A DNA stretch of 64,000 bases from Alkalicoccus daliensis (GTDB taxonomy: Bacteria; Bacillota; Bacilli; Bacillales; Salisediminibacteriaceae): the NCBI RefSeq assembly GCF_900103955.1, contig NZ_FNIL01000011.1, positions 1 to 64,000 of the forward strand, read 5' to 3'. Both the position numbers and the translations under genes were made by a program. The notes under the pieces are model-generated. The model saw only the letters and a list, made by a program, of their open reading frames with translations. It made no database searches and was not told where the DNA came from. The stretch's first letter is position 1; the number at the start of each line of letters is the position of its first letter. This document shows, piece after piece, positions 63,761 through 64,000 of the stretch.

Positions 63761-64000
63761 TTATCCTCTTCCCTCCAGGTATTTGCGGTTTACAAAATCA
63801 TCAAACTGCGGCGGTTCATCGACAAGCTGCAGCTCTATCAGCTTATTGCGCAGAAATTCATATTCTTCTTCTTTAATATCCAGATCATCGTAATAGATCC
63901 AGTCGAGGGAAAGCTGCAGTGCAGTTTCATCCACGGGTAAATATTCTGCATGGGTGGCAAGGGATTCCTCGGAGCCATCCCCCGCCAGCTCACTTGCTGC
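63761..64000 (-). CDS. C-terminal part of an ABC substrate-binding protein (partial)
   Basis: 79 residues plus stop of a gene that continues beyond the right edge. It ends with a segment IELQLVDEPPQFDDFVNRKYL typical of SsuA/TauA/ThiY-type binding proteins. The reading frame is open to position 64000. With the permease it forms an importer operon; the ATPase gene is not in the window. Confidence 0.75.
   Translation of the reverse strand, partial: AASELAGDGSEESLATHAEYLPVDETALQLSLDWIYYDDLDIKEEEYEFLRNKLIELQLVDEPPQFDDFVNRKYLEGRG

Overview
The window looks like a chromosomal segment of a Gram-positive, low-to-moderate GC, spore-former-type Bacillaceae that is probably halophilic and/or alkaliphilic. 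The case rests on four things: a complete sigma-B partner-switching operon in Bacillus subtilis order, a SigX/RsiX pair, several compatible-solute systems (OpuA ABC transporter with a GbsR-type regulator, and a BCCT carrier), and strongly acidic secreted and lipid-anchored proteins with long Asn/Glu linkers. The genus cannot be fixed from sequence reading alone. There is no phage, IS transposase, CRISPR array or rRNA.

Layout. 1-450: four tRNAs (Val, Glu, Ser, Asn; minus strand). 584-10085: sprT, tex, then the stress module rsbR-S-T-U-V-W-sigB-rsbX (minus strand), the toxin/antitoxin pair ndoAI-ndoA and acpS, with a rhomboid protease divergent at 10288. 11086-15750: Fe(3+) ABC importer with two Fur boxes. 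15886-19497: proline dehydrogenase and arginase behind a sigma-54 promoter, with divergent rocR. 19494-23400: BmrA-like exporter, then rsiX and sigX. 23654-28480: GbsR-type regulator and opuA operon. 28497-34244: odd ion channel, GerMN lipoprotein, DUF2628-like protein, CsaA and BCCT carrier. 34334-34798: duplicated 21-bp-period repeat. 34939-37438: LacI-controlled PTS EIIBC. 37658-42325: cold-shock protein, lipoprotein, HAD phosphatase, SulP carrier plus Usp, methyltransferase. 42848-47232: MarR/MATE pair, hydroxyacid dehydrogenase, membrane protein, orphan ModB. 47412-53212: LOV-STAS photoreceptor (YtvA type), ROK regulator and galKET. 53949-57554: fruRKA. 57686-61193: Pmp3-like peptide, an acyl-CoA dehydrogenase-like/DUF4242/HxlR/SDR cluster. 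61335-62651: a cell-wall-anchored GH10 xylanase with operators and a cre site. 62996-64000: ABC permease and the C-terminus of its binding protein.

How the parts connect. The stressosome proteins RsbR/S/T feed RsbU-RsbV-RsbW-SigB, and a second potential input, the blue-light receptor, lies about 39 kb away. Osmotic adjustment is covered by OpuA and BCCT uptake, and nitrogen or carbon from proline and arginine by the RocR-controlled putB-rocF unit. Sugar use is arranged in self-contained units, each with its regulator: fru (DeoR), gal (ROK), PTS (LacI) and xylanase (inverted repeats plus cre).

No clearly new multi-gene defence or biosynthetic system was found. The least explained signals are the GAGTAA repeats with 21-nt spacing in two intergenic regions, a dispersed ~90-bp intergenic repeat, the strict four-residue periodicity in the BCCT tail, the ion channel with a non-canonical filter, the LPDTA-anchored xylanase, and the small flavoprotein/DUF4242 cluster.
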